From Holdemania massiliensis AP2 (GTDB taxonomy: Bacteria > Bacillota_I > Bacilli_A > Erysipelotrichales > Erysipelotrichaceae): a stretch of 59,167 nt of DNA. The DNA lies in the NCBI RefSeq assembly GCF_000327285.1, contig NZ_HE998567.1:1017594-1076760 (forward strand), read 5' to 3'. Numbering within the stretch: the stretch's first letter is position 1; every line of letters begins with the position of its first letter. The notes under the pieces were generated by a model. It had not been told where the DNA came from and made no database searches. It saw only the letters and a program-made list of their open reading frames with translations. A program made the translations under genes and the position numbers. Below are positions 43,037-55,624 of this stretch, piece by piece.

Positions 43037-43468
43037 TTAAAATTTGAGCAGGCCCTGTTGGTCATACTGGAAGTTCGGCCCCCAGGCCACTTCCCAGACA
43101 TAACCGTCGAGATCGCTGAAATAAGCATGAACACCACCCCAGAAAACTGGCTGCGGTTCTTTGAGGATTGTGCCTCCTGCTTTCCGGACAAGTTCGATCA
43201 CCTGATCGATTTCTTCTTTATTCTCAACATTGTAGGCCAGCGTCACACCGGAAAATCCCGGATTGCTCACTGGCGGATTCTGCGGATCAATATCCTGTGC
43301 GAGCAAATCCAGCGGATACAGTTCAAATTTGGTACCCGGCGTATCAAAGAAACACACAGCCGGGTTGTCTTCTTTACAATCTGTTTTATAGCCTAAGCCG
43401 TCGCGGTAAAAATGGAGCGCCTTCGCCATATCGCGGACGCCCAGACAGACACACGTAATTTTATTCAT
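43037..43468 (-). CDS. VOC family protein
   Basis: 143 aa from the ATG at 43468. KITCVCLGVRDMAKALHFYR, LGYKT and FSDLDGYVWEVAWGP are VOC marks. It starts inside the end of the upstream gene (eight-base overlap), so it is translated with it. Most likely a glyoxalase-like or resistance protein. Confidence 0.9.
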   Translation of the reverse strand: MNKITCVCLGVRDMAKALHFYRDGLGYKTDCKEDNPAVCFFDTPGTKFELYPLDLLAQDIDPQNPPVSNPGFSGVTLAYNVENKEEIDQVIELVRKAGGTILKEPQPVFWGGVHAYFSDLDGYVWEVAWGPNFQYDQQGLLKF

Positions 43469-44420
43469 GATTTTCATTTCCTTTCTTAACCGGTTCAATC
43501 CGGTCAAACGCCATTAAAAACGCGAGATTTTCAATCGCCTTCCAGCTTTTCCACCACGTCCGCGCAACTTGAAAAGCTTCAGGATACAGACCGAACCAGC
43601 TCCAAGGGATTTCCCAGACGTCATTTTCAGGACAGGTATCGATCAAATAGTCCAGCTCCGCTTCGACCAACGCTTTCAGCCGAGGATAGGCCGCATCGGT
43701 TCGCGAACGGACGAAGTAAGACGGCCGCGGCGTGTATACCTTCCAACGTTCAGGATCCCGTTCCACCCGTTTTTCGATCAAGGTCACAATCCGCTCCTGG
43801 ATCTGATCCTGGGAATAAGCGGATTGCGGCAGCTTATCCAATTGTTTCAGCCAGCCGCAAAAAGCGTCGACGCCCATTTCACCGAAATCTTCCTGTGTGA
43901 AAAGCAGATCCAGCGACTTCTTCACAATTCTTTCCGCTTTGGCTTTTAACGCTGCATCTTTGCAATCATGCGTCAAAATCTGACGCGCCAGTCCTAGATT
44001 CAACCCGAAGCTTTCCGCGTCATTCCGTTTTGGGTCATAGCCCATCCACGGAGCATGCGGATAGCCGTCGTTGGACTCCACTGTAAACGGCCAGCCGTCC
44101 TGATACGCCGTGCTTTCCTGATTTAAATACGCAAACGCCCCCTGATACAAAGGACCGTGCGGATCCAGCGGCAGCGCTTCCGCCAGCGTCAGCGCGGAAC
44201 ATGTCTGATAGGGGGAAGATTGCGGATTCATACAATCAGGCTCCAGCCCCCAGCCAAACCCGCCGTCCGCGTTTTGATAGCTGCCTAACGCCTCCGCGAT
44301 CCGCGCAGCTTCGCCGGCTTCAAACCAATACTGCCAGCGCGCCCATTCCAGCGGCCGGCTGTTACGCAGGACCCAGCGGCGGATTTGTTGAAACTGAGCC
44401 TGCGTCATCCTTTTTGTCAT
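43461..44420 (-). CDS. Alpha-toroid protein of the prenyltransferase/cyclase type
   Basis: 319 aa. SYQNADGGFGWGLEPD matches the QxxDGGFG repeat of squalene-cyclase and prenyltransferase-like alpha/alpha toroids, but no catalytic DxDD or zinc site was seen. Trp- and Tyr-rich throughout. No signal peptide or membrane helix. The role is unknown; it is translated together with a VOC gene in a cluster led by an AraC regulator. Confidence 0.65.
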   Translation of the reverse strand: MTKRMTQAQFQQIRRWVLRNSRPLEWARWQYWFEAGEAARIAEALGSYQNADGGFGWGLEPDCMNPQSSPYQTCSALTLAEALPLDPHGPLYQGAFAYLNQESTAYQDGWPFTVESNDGYPHAPWMGYDPKRNDAESFGLNLGLARQILTHDCKDAALKAKAERIVKKSLDLLFTQEDFGEMGVDAFCGWLKQLDKLPQSAYSQDQIQERIVTLIEKRVERDPERWKVYTPRPSYFVRSRTDAAYPRLKALVEAELDYLIDTCPENDVWEIPWSWFGLYPEAFQVARTWWKSWKAIENLAFLMAFDRIEPVKKGNENHE

Positions 44421-44452
44421 TTACAAACACCTCCGGAGCCATTGTACCGGAA

Positions 44453-45253
44453 TCAGCGTTTCGCTGTCTTGGAAAAAAACGACAACCGCTGGGAATGATA
44501 TTTTTTAAAGAAATTCAACAGATGTGCCTGATCATAAAAACCATAGTCAGCCACTGTATCCTGGACATTGAAATCATGATCCTGCAGACACGCCTGCCAG
44601 ATTAGCTGATAGCGGATCAACAGCGAAAGACGCTTGCCGCTGACACCGTAGAAATCTAGAAATTTCCGTTCCATCCAACGTTTCTTTAACCCCAGTTCGT
44701 CAGCCAGCTCCGCAATCGCCAGCACGCCTTTGCGGCGGATAATCAGTTCTGCCGCCTCATATAAAACGGGCGGAATGGGGTCCGCTTGCTGATGCTGAAG
44801 CAGGAAGGTTTCCCACTTCGGCCACAGCGCTTCCAGACTTTCCGCTTCGTCAAACGCTTGTTTTAAGCCTTCCGCCCAGCCGGGAAAGGTATTTTCCATT
44901 TGATCCTGCGTGTTGCGCACATTTTTTAGAGAACCGATACAGAAGCTGGCGACCGCCCAGAAATAAAAACGGATGCCGATCAGCCGAAGACCGGGACGGG
45001 TATTGTCATTCAACGAGGTAAAGGTAAAATCGTTGATTCCGCAGAAAAAAATTTCACTTCTACCGGCCTCATCCGCGCCCAGGATGATATCCATGCACGT
45101 ATCGGGAATCACAATCTGATCGCATTGCTCCGTGTATACCCAGAAGCAGCGGATCCACGGCTTCAGCGCGGGACACGCTTCAATCTCATGGTATCCACTC
45201 CCCTGATTTGCCGTCAGCGGAAAATAGATTCCCGCTAGTGTTTCTGCCGACAT
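44453..45253 (-). CDS. AraC family transcriptional regulator
   Basis: 266 aa. The N-terminal half (PALKPWIRCFWVYTE, IVIPDTCMDIIL) is a DUF6597-like sensing domain. The C-terminal half has the two helix-turn-helix units (IAELADELGLKKRWMERKF and TVADYGFYDQAHLLNFFKKY). It heads a same-strand cluster with the toroid protein, two VOC proteins and a GyrI-like protein. Its promoter has TATAAT at 45304-45309. Confidence 0.92.
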   Translation of the reverse strand: MSAETLAGIYFPLTANQGSGYHEIEACPALKPWIRCFWVYTEQCDQIVIPDTCMDIILGADEAGRSEIFFCGINDFTFTSLNDNTRPGLRLIGIRFYFWAVASFCIGSLKNVRNTQDQMENTFPGWAEGLKQAFDEAESLEALWPKWETFLLQHQQADPIPPVLYEAAELIIRRKGVLAIAELADELGLKKRWMERKFLDFYGVSGKRLSLLIRYQLIWQACLQDHDFNVQDTVADYGFYDQAHLLNFFKKYHSQRLSFFSKTAKR

Positions 45254-45561
45254 CCGATTTCTTCCCCCTTCCCGTGGGTTCCAACAAGGTTAATCTATGT
45301 GTCATTATAGCATAGCTGAATACTCAGCGAAAACTATGGATCTGTTTGGGAAGGTATTCCCTTTCATGACCGATTTTTTGCAATAAGCTTAAAGTTTCCA
45401 AACAGATTATTTAAACTGATCTTCTTTTCAACGGCTTCACTTGGATTTCATTTATAATAGAGGTGACCGCTACCATCCGCTCAAACTAACCTGCGAACAG
45501 GTTTCAACAAGATCAGCCTTAAGTCATAAAGCAGAAGGCAGTCATGCCTAGGGAGGGAATT
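45254..45561. other. Intergenic region with divergent promoters and a hairpin
   Basis: Holds the araC -10 box (45304-45309, minus), a TATAAT-like box on the plus strand near 45452, and a perfect hairpin AACCTG-CGAA-CAGGTT (45488-45503) in the leader of the lipoprotein gene. No gene seen. Confidence 0.45.
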
Positions 45562-46143
45562 ATGCGAAAGATTTTATTTTTATTTCTATCGATTCTGTTC
45601 TTGGCTGGATGTTCATCCCGTCAAGAGGCATCCGGCTCACCTTCTTTGGAACCTGAGCCAATTCTCAGCAGCACTCCCACTCCGATTGTTGAACAAGAGA
45701 AACCACGTTTTTCAAACTATCCTGAAACCATTACAGCCTTTGTATGTCACCAGTGGAAAGAAACAGAAATTGATCCTCGCTTCCGTTTACCTGAAGGAGA
45801 ATCTGATTTTTTAAGAGATAGTTTAGTTTTTAACTTATATCCGTTAGACAAGGGTTACGCGCGAATTCACATTACCAGTCGTATGGAAACAGAATACGCT
45901 GAATGGATAGACGGCGACTATGTTTCTTTGGGTGATCATGCCTATTCATTTACCGTTCAATATGCCCGTTGTACAGAATTTGGATTTGATGGCTGCTCTA
46001 TGGATTCCTTTGCAGTTGAAGGCGATGAGCTTTCTGGATATTTTATTATCCAAGATAAGACATTGTACTATTTAGGGGAATCTGACAATTTTTCAAACTA
46101 TCAAAATTATCCGGCTTGCGAATTTTATTTTTCTGGAAAATAA
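45562..46143 (+). CDS. Hypothetical lipoprotein
   Basis: 193 aa from the ATG at 45562 (GGGAGGG upstream). A signal peptide ends in lipobox LAGC, then a Ser/Pro/Glu-rich linker of about 30 residues and a globular domain rich in aromatic residues with CTEFGFDGCS. No family recognised. It should be anchored to the outer face of the membrane. AT-rich relative to its surroundings. Confidence 0.75.
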   Translation: MRKILFLFLSILFLAGCSSRQEASGSPSLEPEPILSSTPTPIVEQEKPRFSNYPETITAFVCHQWKETEIDPRFRLPEGESDFLRDSLVFNLYPLDKGYARIHITSRMETEYAEWIDGDYVSLGDHAYSFTVQYARCTEFGFDGCSMDSFAVEGDELSGYFIIQDKTLYYLGESDNFSNYQNYPACEFYFSGK

Positions 46144-46255
46144 GCGAACGTAAACCCTGTATCCAGTCCTGCTTTTCTTCTTATTTCCTTATCCGTCGTG
46201 TAGTAAAGCTTCAAAGTCATCCCTTTATACCCCGTTCAAGCTATGGACTCAAAAC

Positions 46256-46292
46256 AAAAACAGAGGTACAGTCCTATCCGATACCTCTGTTT
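46256..46292. terminator. Bidirectional terminator between lipoprotein and bgl operon
   Basis: AAACAGAGGTA/TACCTCTGTTT with T-rich tails on both strands. Confidence 0.85.
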
Positions 46293-46302
46293 GCTTTTCC
46301 TT

Positions 46303-47142
46303 TTATTCCTGACTTCGGGCAATTCGCGCGATATGAATGACAAGAAACGTCACTTCTTCATTCGGCAGAATCCGTCCGTATTTATCGTACAGATAACTCT
46401 TAATCTTTAACGCGATTCCCAATTCTTTCGGATAGCGTGTCCTGACCTGTTCAAATAACAGATCGTCGTCATTTTGAAGCAGCTTGTCGGTAAAGAAGCG
46501 GTCGACAAAGAATTTGATATGCGTGATAAACCGGGCGGTGTGAATGCTTGAGGCATCCAGATCGCGGTTGAGTGAATAGCGGACAAGATTGATGATGTCG
46601 CCGATCAGCTTAGCATTGCGGGCCGCATCATAATCAGGATCGCTTCCTGCCTGAGCATTGGCCAAATGAAACGCGATATTGGCCGCTTCCTGTTCCGGCA
46701 GCTCTATATGGAGCTGCTTTCTGACCAGCTCAAGCGCATGTTTCCCAGCTTCAAATTCCTGCGGATAGAAGCTTTTGATTTCCCAGAAAACACGATTGGT
46801 AATCACTAAGCCGCTGCGGATCCGCTCCAGGGCAAAGTTCAGATGATCAGCCAGGACAAAGACCAGATTCTCACCCAATGGGGTATTTAAACGCTGCTGG
46901 GCATCCAATACAATTTCCTGCGCCAGCTCCAGCATCACCGGCGGAAGGCTGTTGACCAGCTCCAGGATCTGCCGTGAACGCGCGTTGTCCACCGGCAGAA
47001 ACACCTGATTTTCCTGATTCTGGACAATGACATTGCCCGGCTTCTGGCCGAAACCGATGCCTTTGCCTAACAGGATCGATTCCTGATGCGCATCATCTTC
47101 GACCAGCACGACGCTGGAATTCAGCACTTTCTTGATCCGCAT
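46303..47142 (-). CDS. licT: BglG/LicT family transcription antiterminator
   Basis: 279 aa from the ATG at 47142 (GGGGAG five bases before). Residues 1-55 are the RNA-binding CAT domain (KKVLNSSVVLVEDD, GKGIGFG). Two PRD domains follow, with conserved His in LADHLNFAL and AFHLAN (PRD1) and THIKFFVDRFF and VIHIARI (PRD2), phosphorylated by PTS proteins. It binds a RAT hairpin and stops the leader terminator forming. Last gene of the bgl operon, which has a matching leader. Confidence 0.94.
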   Translation of the reverse strand: MRIKKVLNSSVVLVEDDAHQESILLGKGIGFGQKPGNVIVQNQENQVFLPVDNARSRQILELVNSLPPVMLELAQEIVLDAQQRLNTPLGENLVFVLADHLNFALERIRSGLVITNRVFWEIKSFYPQEFEAGKHALELVRKQLHIELPEQEAANIAFHLANAQAGSDPDYDAARNAKLIGDIINLVRYSLNRDLDASSIHTARFITHIKFFVDRFFTDKLLQNDDDLLFEQVRTRYPKELGIALKIKSYLYDKYGRILPNEEVTFLVIHIARIARSQE

Positions 47143-47178
47143 CCGCACTCCCCTGCCTTTCTGCTTCGCGATCGGACA

Positions 47179-50506
<3,328 letters not shown>

Positions 50507-50581
50507 GATTTTTCTCCTCCATGTACGCCAAGAACTTCGGACTGTTTTTCCGGTGTTTTCCCGCTCTGGCCAGAAGCGCAG

Positions 50582-50652
50582 AAAACAAAAGGCAGGACCA
50601 TCATAAAAGTACGTCTTCCTTTCGGAATTTCGTCTTTTTATGAGATCCTGCC
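50582..50652 (-). terminator. Leader terminator of the bgl operon
   Basis: GGCAGGA pairs with TCCTGCC, with CATAAAA/CTTTTATG inside and a GGAATTTC-type top, followed by TTTTGTTTT, about 75 bases before bglP. It would stop transcription unless LicT acts. Confidence 0.85.
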
Positions 50653-50674
50653 TGCATTACCAGTTACATGTCCC
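50645..50674 (-). promoter_or_regulatory. Probable RAT (LicT-binding) element
   Basis: On the minus strand GGGACATGTAACTGGTAATG then CAGGCAGG. It resembles RAT and overlaps the 5' arm of the terminator, so the two folds compete. Confidence 0.65.
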
Positions 50675-50692
50675 TTTGTCTTTTGCGAGCTT

Positions 50693-50722
50693 ATTATAAG
50701 CTTGCTGAAAGCGCTTTGTCAA
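50693..50722 (-). promoter_or_regulatory. Promoter of the bgl operon
   Basis: Minus-strand TTGACA (50717-50722), 18 bp, TATAAT (50693-50698). Confidence 0.85.
50706..50719. promoter_or_regulatory. cre-like site between the bgl -35 and -10 boxes
   Basis: TGAAAGCGCTTTGT agrees with TGWAARCGYTWNCW at 13 of 14 positions. CcpA bound here would block RNA polymerase. Confidence 0.65.
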
Positions 50723-50725
50723 TCC

Positions 50726-52975
50726 CTATTTTTCAATTTCATCCTTTTTTGAAGTTAGGATTAACGGCGGCTGCGCCGCTTCCAGCTGCTCCCTTTCCAA
50801 CGGCTTGGGCTTTAGATCCGCCAGCGCCTGGCGGTTAAAGATCACGATCACCTTGAAAAAGTCACCGTCGGTCTGAATCGTAAAGTGGGCATGCTGACTC
50901 TCCGCAAAGCCTTTGGCAATCGCCAAGCCCAGTCCGGAACCTTCCGAATTACGGGATTTATCACCGCGCACAAACCGTTCAACCAAATCGTTGGGATCAA
51001 AATCAATCTCCGTTTGCGAAATGTTGCGGATCGACAGCACAACTTCTTCTCCCCGCTCAATTAACGTCAGATACACCCGGGAACCGCGCAGCGAATACTT
51101 CGTCACGTTGGAAATCAAATTTTCAACAATCCGATAGGTTTTCTGCGAATCCAGCGGCAAGACGATTTTATCATGACTGTACGAGGTCTTGATCGTCAGT
51201 CCGGCGTTTTCAATCGCCGGCGCCAATTCAAACAGTGTTTGGGTAATCAGCGAAACAAGATCAACATCGACGACATTCAGCTTCAGATCCCCGCTGTTGG
51301 CTTTGCTGACCTCAAATAAATCTTCGATCAGATGCTTTAAGCGCATGGAGTTGCGTTCCAGCACGGCCAGATATTCCTGCCGCTTCGCCTCATCCGTTTC
51401 CTGCTTCATCAAGTCGATATAGGAAATCAGTGACGTTAACGGCGTTTTCAAATCATGAGAAACGTTGGAAATCAATTCCGTTTTCATTTTCTGACTTTTG
51501 GTTTCTTCTTCAATCGCCATATTGAATCCATACCGAATATCATCCAGCTCACTGTGCAGCGGCTCAAAAATTCCCAGATCCTCATGAACTTCCGTTTCCA
51601 GATCTCCCCGCGCCATCCGGCGCGTACAGCCCAGCAAGGTTTCATAATCACTGCGCAGCCGTTTCAGCGCCCGCATGATGATCAGATACAGAAAGACGGT
51701 GTAGATCAGCGCCGCATAGAAATCATGCAGAAGCAGACACAGCATACTGATCAGGGCAACGTTGACAATCATCAGCCGAATCAGACGGGAATGCGCCTTT
51801 TCCGAGAAATCAACGGTAAAACATTCCTTCGTCCACTGCTTGAGCGTCGACCAGCCCTGTCCAAGTCCATGCCATAACCGCTGCCACAGCGTGATCGTTG
51901 CCATCTTCCGCCACGTTGCACGCCAGCCATCATGCAGAGCCAGACGAATCCAGTAAATCATGCAATACAAGCCGAAACATTCAAACAAAAATGTGAATTC
52001 ATAGGAAAGAACCTGGAAAAATCCCGTCATATCGTCGATCGATTGGGAGTACACATCCATCATGATTCCGCCTAGATTGTAAGACATTTCCTCCATCAAA
52101 GCCAGCGCGAACACACTGATGATGACCTGTGCTTCCAGCGGAATCCGGTTCAGCAGTTTTCCGATTTTGGATTCCCGCATTTTGCTGCGCGTAAAATACA
52201 AAGCCCCCAAAAACAAGATGAAATACAGCACCAGATTAATCTGGGATGCCAGCTGCCGATAGGAAGAATATTCATTGTTTTTAATCAGCATAGCCAGCTC
52301 GTCATCGCTTTCCAGTTGATTGGGAATGCCAAAGACCAGAGTCATATCCTTGAGTTCCGGCTCATACAGATCCAGCGGGAAATTCCCGTAATACTGGATG
52401 GAATCCGCCAGATTGGCCATCGGATAAAAATCCGCGTTGCTGTAACCGCCGTTGGACGTGACAGTGAGCACGCCGTAGCTGTCATACTCCGCCCGAATCC
52501 AAAACTGATAAGCCTCGGAAAGCTCGCGGTCGCTCTGACCCAGCGCGTTGTTTTTCGGTCTGCGGACGGTGGTTTTCGTCGCGTTGTCAATCGCGAAAGC
52601 ATGCAGATTCCCCAGCTGCAGACTTTCTTTATAGTTTTGCTGCAGCGACCATTCGAGCTGATTTTTTTCCTCATTGATCTCGCTTTGCGTCCAGCCCTGA
52701 TCCAGCAGCTTCTGCAGCTGCGCTGAACTGAGATACAGATCCGCATATCCCAGATCCGTATGGTTTGTTTCATTGATCAGATCGCGGATTATCGTTACTG
52801 CATATTCGTTGATCCAGGAACGAACCGCGCGGCTCTGACTGAATAATTCACGGCGGCTTTCCGGTCCGGCATTCTCACTGATCGATCCGGCCGACGGGAC
52901 AAGGATCAGGCTCAGGAAACACACCATAACTAAAAAAACAGCCAGAAGTTTTTCTGAAAATTTGGATTTCTTCAT
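50726..52975 (-). CDS. Membrane sensor histidine kinase
   Basis: 749 aa, large for its class. A signal/anchor helix (about 10-30), an extracellular domain of about 200 residues, then five or six membrane helices (between about 240 and 440), a HAMP-like linker, HisKA with His507 in NVSHDLKTPLTSL and an ATP-binding domain ending SGLGLAIAKGFAESQHAH. It relays a cell-surface signal to the response regulator encoded four bases upstream. The signal is unknown. The end of the gene abuts the bgl promoter. Confidence 0.93.
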   Translation of the reverse strand: MKKSKFSEKLLAVFLVMVCFLSLILVPSAGSISENAGPESRRELFSQSRAVRSWINEYAVTIIRDLINETNHTDLGYADLYLSSAQLQKLLDQGWTQSEINEEKNQLEWSLQQNYKESLQLGNLHAFAIDNATKTTVRRPKNNALGQSDRELSEAYQFWIRAEYDSYGVLTVTSNGGYSNADFYPMANLADSIQYYGNFPLDLYEPELKDMTLVFGIPNQLESDDELAMLIKNNEYSSYRQLASQINLVLYFILFLGALYFTRSKMRESKIGKLLNRIPLEAQVIISVFALALMEEMSYNLGGIMMDVYSQSIDDMTGFFQVLSYEFTFLFECFGLYCMIYWIRLALHDGWRATWRKMATITLWQRLWHGLGQGWSTLKQWTKECFTVDFSEKAHSRLIRLMIVNVALISMLCLLLHDFYAALIYTVFLYLIIMRALKRLRSDYETLLGCTRRMARGDLETEVHEDLGIFEPLHSELDDIRYGFNMAIEEETKSQKMKTELISNVSHDLKTPLTSLISYIDLMKQETDEAKRQEYLAVLERNSMRLKHLIEDLFEVSKANSGDLKLNVVDVDLVSLITQTLFELAPAIENAGLTIKTSYSHDKIVLPLDSQKTYRIVENLISNVTKYSLRGSRVYLTLIERGEEVVLSIRNISQTEIDFDPNDLVERFVRGDKSRNSEGSGLGLAIAKGFAESQHAHFTIQTDGDFFKVIVIFNRQALADLKPKPLEREQLEAAQPPLILTSKKDEIEK

Positions 52976-52979
52976 TCCT

Positions 52980-53684
52980 TTATCCCTTCTCTATTTTGTA
53001 ACCGACACCCCACACCACTTTTAAATAACGCGGATTGCGGGGATCGATTTCGATTTTTTCACGGATGTTGCGGATGTGCACCATCACCGTATCGGTAGCG
53101 ATCGCTTCCTCGTTCCACACCCGTTCATAAATTTCCTCGGCGCTGTAGACCCGGCCGGGATTTTTCATTAACAGCTGCAGAATCCGAAATTCAATCGGCG
53201 TCAGTTTTACCGGATTGCCGTCCAGCATCACTTCCTTAGTGTTGTTGTTCAGTTCCAGTCCGCCGACAGTATAGACTTGTTCATCTTCACTCTGATGTTC
53301 TTTCAGGCTTAAAAACTTAGCGTAGCGGCGCAGCTGAGAATTCACCCGCGCCAGCAGCTCCATCGGTGTAAACGGCTTGGTGATATAATCATCCGCTCCC
53401 ATGTTTAAGCCGGTGATCTTGTCCATATCTTCCGACTTGGCAGACAGCACGATAACCGGAAAATCATAACTCTGACGCAGCGTCATGATCATCGTCAGGC
53501 CATCCATGACCGGCATCATCAGATCGACAATCGCCAGATGGATTGTCTGACGGGATAAAATTTCCAGTCCTTCCTTGCCGTTATAGGCGCGGTGGACGCC
53601 ATACCCCTGGTTCTTCAAATAGATTTCAATCGCGTTGCCGATCTCGACTTCATCTTCACAGACTAAAATTTGATAGTTTTGCAT
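52980..53684 (-). CDS. OmpR-family response regulator
   Basis: 234 aa. Receiver domain with Asp54 in VDLMMPVMDG and the Lys in KPFTPMELLARV. Winged-helix DNA-binding domain with LTPIEFRILQLLMKNPGRVY and VRNIREKIE-type recognition helix (MVHIRNIREKIEIDP). Paired with the histidine kinase. Looks like VanR-type two-component regulators of cell envelope genes, but targets are not visible here. Confidence 0.95.
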   Translation of the reverse strand: MQNYQILVCEDEVEIGNAIEIYLKNQGYGVHRAYNGKEGLEILSRQTIHLAIVDLMMPVMDGLTMIMTLRQSYDFPVIVLSAKSEDMDKITGLNMGADDYITKPFTPMELLARVNSQLRRYAKFLSLKEHQSEDEQVYTVGGLELNNNTKEVMLDGNPVKLTPIEFRILQLLMKNPGRVYSAEEIYERVWNEEAIATDTVMVHIRNIREKIEIDPRNPRYLKVVWGVGYKIEKG

Positions 53685-53760
53685 GATTTCGCTCCCTCAC
53701 TGATTCTTCTTTTAGTATAGAATAAACTCATGAAGTTGCAATGAAGAAAAAGCTTAAGAA

Positions 53761-54639
53761 TTAGTAAAGATTGCGGTGAACACGAAATTCAGCGGCAGAA
53801 GCGGCTTCTGAAAACGGCAGAATTTGTTCCATCAGCGGATCCTGGAAACGCCCATGAAGCAAGAGCGCACCGCCGATCAGAAGCCGGATCCGCCGCAACA
53901 TCGCCTGAGCTTCGCGTTTCAGCGTCGGATCATAGGCTGTAATGTAGCCGGCCTGATCTTCAAAGGCTTCCAGCATATCTTTCAGAATCTCCGGCCGCAG
54001 CGAATAGGTCAGACTGTTCTGGCGATGGGTATTGTAATGCACCAGCGTATCCGGAACAATCACCGTCTTATCGGCTTTCAGCAGAATCTGTCCGATCAGC
54101 TGAACATCTTCAAAGACCCGGCCCTCCCAAAACTGCAGGCCGTCGAACAATGAGCGGCGGATCAGCTTGCCCCAGGCATAGTTGCGCACCTGGCGGTCCT
54201 TCATCAGCATTTTCATCAGTGTCCGTTTATGCGGAACCAAAACACGGCGGACATGCCGGCGGGTTGTCACCCGTCCCTCATTGACGTTGCCGCAGATGAC
54301 CACATCAGCCTCATACCGGGCCTGAGCAGCCGCCAGAGTTTCCAATGTGCGCCGTTTCATCCAGTCGTCGCTGTCCAGAAACAGCACGAAATCCCCCTTC
54401 GCCGCTTTCAAGGCTGCATTGCGGGCGGCTGAAACACCGCGGTTTTCCTGATGGATGACGGTGATCAGTTCCGGATAGATTTTGGCATAGAAATCCAGCC
54501 GCGAACCGGTTCGGTCTGTCGATCCGTCATCGACAACGATGACTTCATAATCATGATAAGTTTGCTCCAGTAAAGAACGGATGCAGGTATAAATCTCTTT
54601 TTCACTGTTATATGCAGGTATTAATACGCTGATTTTCAT
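53761..54639 (-). CDS. Family 2 glycosyltransferase
   Basis: 292 aa. GT-A fold: ISVLIPAYNSEKEI, EVIVVDDGSTDRTG, GVSAARNAALKAAKG and the metal motif FLDSDDW. It adds a sugar, probably to a cell-surface glycan. No membrane helix. It starts three bases after the TVP38-type gene, so they share a transcript. Confidence 0.93.
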   Translation of the reverse strand: MKISVLIPAYNSEKEIYTCIRSLLEQTYHDYEVIVVDDGSTDRTGSRLDFYAKIYPELITVIHQENRGVSAARNAALKAAKGDFVLFLDSDDWMKRRTLETLAAAQARYEADVVICGNVNEGRVTTRRHVRRVLVPHKRTLMKMLMKDRQVRNYAWGKLIRRSLFDGLQFWEGRVFEDVQLIGQILLKADKTVIVPDTLVHYNTHRQNSLTYSLRPEILKDMLEAFEDQAGYITAYDPTLKREAQAMLRRIRLLIGGALLLHGRFQDPLMEQILPFSEAASAAEFRVHRNLY

Positions 54640-54642
54640 GGC

Positions 54643-55401
54643 TTATCCCTTCGCCGGCACGAATGCCGCTTTGCCTTTCTTGTCTTGATTTTGCGGGTTT
54701 AACTGACGTTTTAATGCCCGTTCCCGGCGCTTTTTCATCACGGTCCGATAGAGGAGCAGCCCCGCGCCGCTGAAAACAATCGTAATTGCGTAAATCCAGA
54801 AGGCGGAAACGAAATCCTGCTGAATCAGCTTATCTCCGGCCAGCGTCGAAGTGATCACCGACGGAATCCGCGCAACCGTGGTAATGAAGAGGAAATGGGA
54901 GAATTTAACCGGAGTCAGGCCGGCGAAATAAGTGATGATATCCTTGGGCGTTCCGGGAATCAGGAAGATCAGGAAGATCAGATTATCAAGCTTCTGTTCA
55001 TCCTTCATAAAGGAAAGCTTATCCAGTTTTTCCTTCGATACCAGACATTCGACTAAACTTGAACCATAACGGCGAACGAGCCAGAAAATCAAGGCCGTGC
55101 CGATCGCGGCGCCGACCAGGCAGAGAATCATGCCTTCCATAGGTCCGTAGGCGACGCCTGCACCGGTTTCAATAATTTCTCCCGGAAGCAAGGCAACCAG
55201 CACCTGTAAGGCCATCATGCCCGTCAGCACGATCCGTCCCAGCCAGCCGAACTGATCCAGCCAGATTTTGAATTGCGCAGGATCGGAGGCCACGCTTTGA
55301 AATAAAACGAACAACACCGCCGTCATAACGATTGTAAAGATAATCACCGCGCTGATGGAGAACCAGCGCACGCGCTTCTGCCACTTTGATTTCTGTTCCA
55401 T
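54643..55401 (-). CDS. TVP38/TMEM64 family membrane protein
   Basis: 252 aa, about five membrane helices. LPGEIIETGAGVAYG and FLIFLIPGTPKDIITYFAGL are the family signature (SNARE-associated/DedA-like). Members take part in membrane lipid handling. Basic C-terminal tail. First gene of a pair with a glycosyltransferase. Confidence 0.92.
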   Translation of the reverse strand: MEQKSKWQKRVRWFSISAVIIFTIVMTAVLFVLFQSVASDPAQFKIWLDQFGWLGRIVLTGMMALQVLVALLPGEIIETGAGVAYGPMEGMILCLVGAAIGTALIFWLVRRYGSSLVECLVSKEKLDKLSFMKDEQKLDNLIFLIFLIPGTPKDIITYFAGLTPVKFSHFLFITTVARIPSVITSTLAGDKLIQQDFVSAFWIYAITIVFSGAGLLLYRTVMKKRRERALKRQLNPQNQDKKGKAAFVPAKG

Positions 55402-55551
55402 AGATTCAGACTCCTTTTGTTTTCTGGTTTTATTCTACCCGTTAAACATGAAGATCCCCTTCTGGAAATTCAAAAGAAATTCTTAAGCCTTGCTGAAGAA
55501 GCCATGAAGGCCGAAATTCTATACTTTTTATTGCCGCTTTTAGCGCAGTCC

Positions 55552-55580
55552 TTGGCTTTTTACACTTTACGCGATATAAT
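55552..55580 (+). promoter_or_regulatory. Promoter of the histidine phosphatase gene
   Basis: TTGGCT (55552-55557), 17 bp, TATAAT (55575-55580). Confidence 0.65.
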
Positions 55581-55624
55581 AAACTTCCTGATCCTAATGA
55601 AAAGCAGGAGAAACGAGGAAGCGA

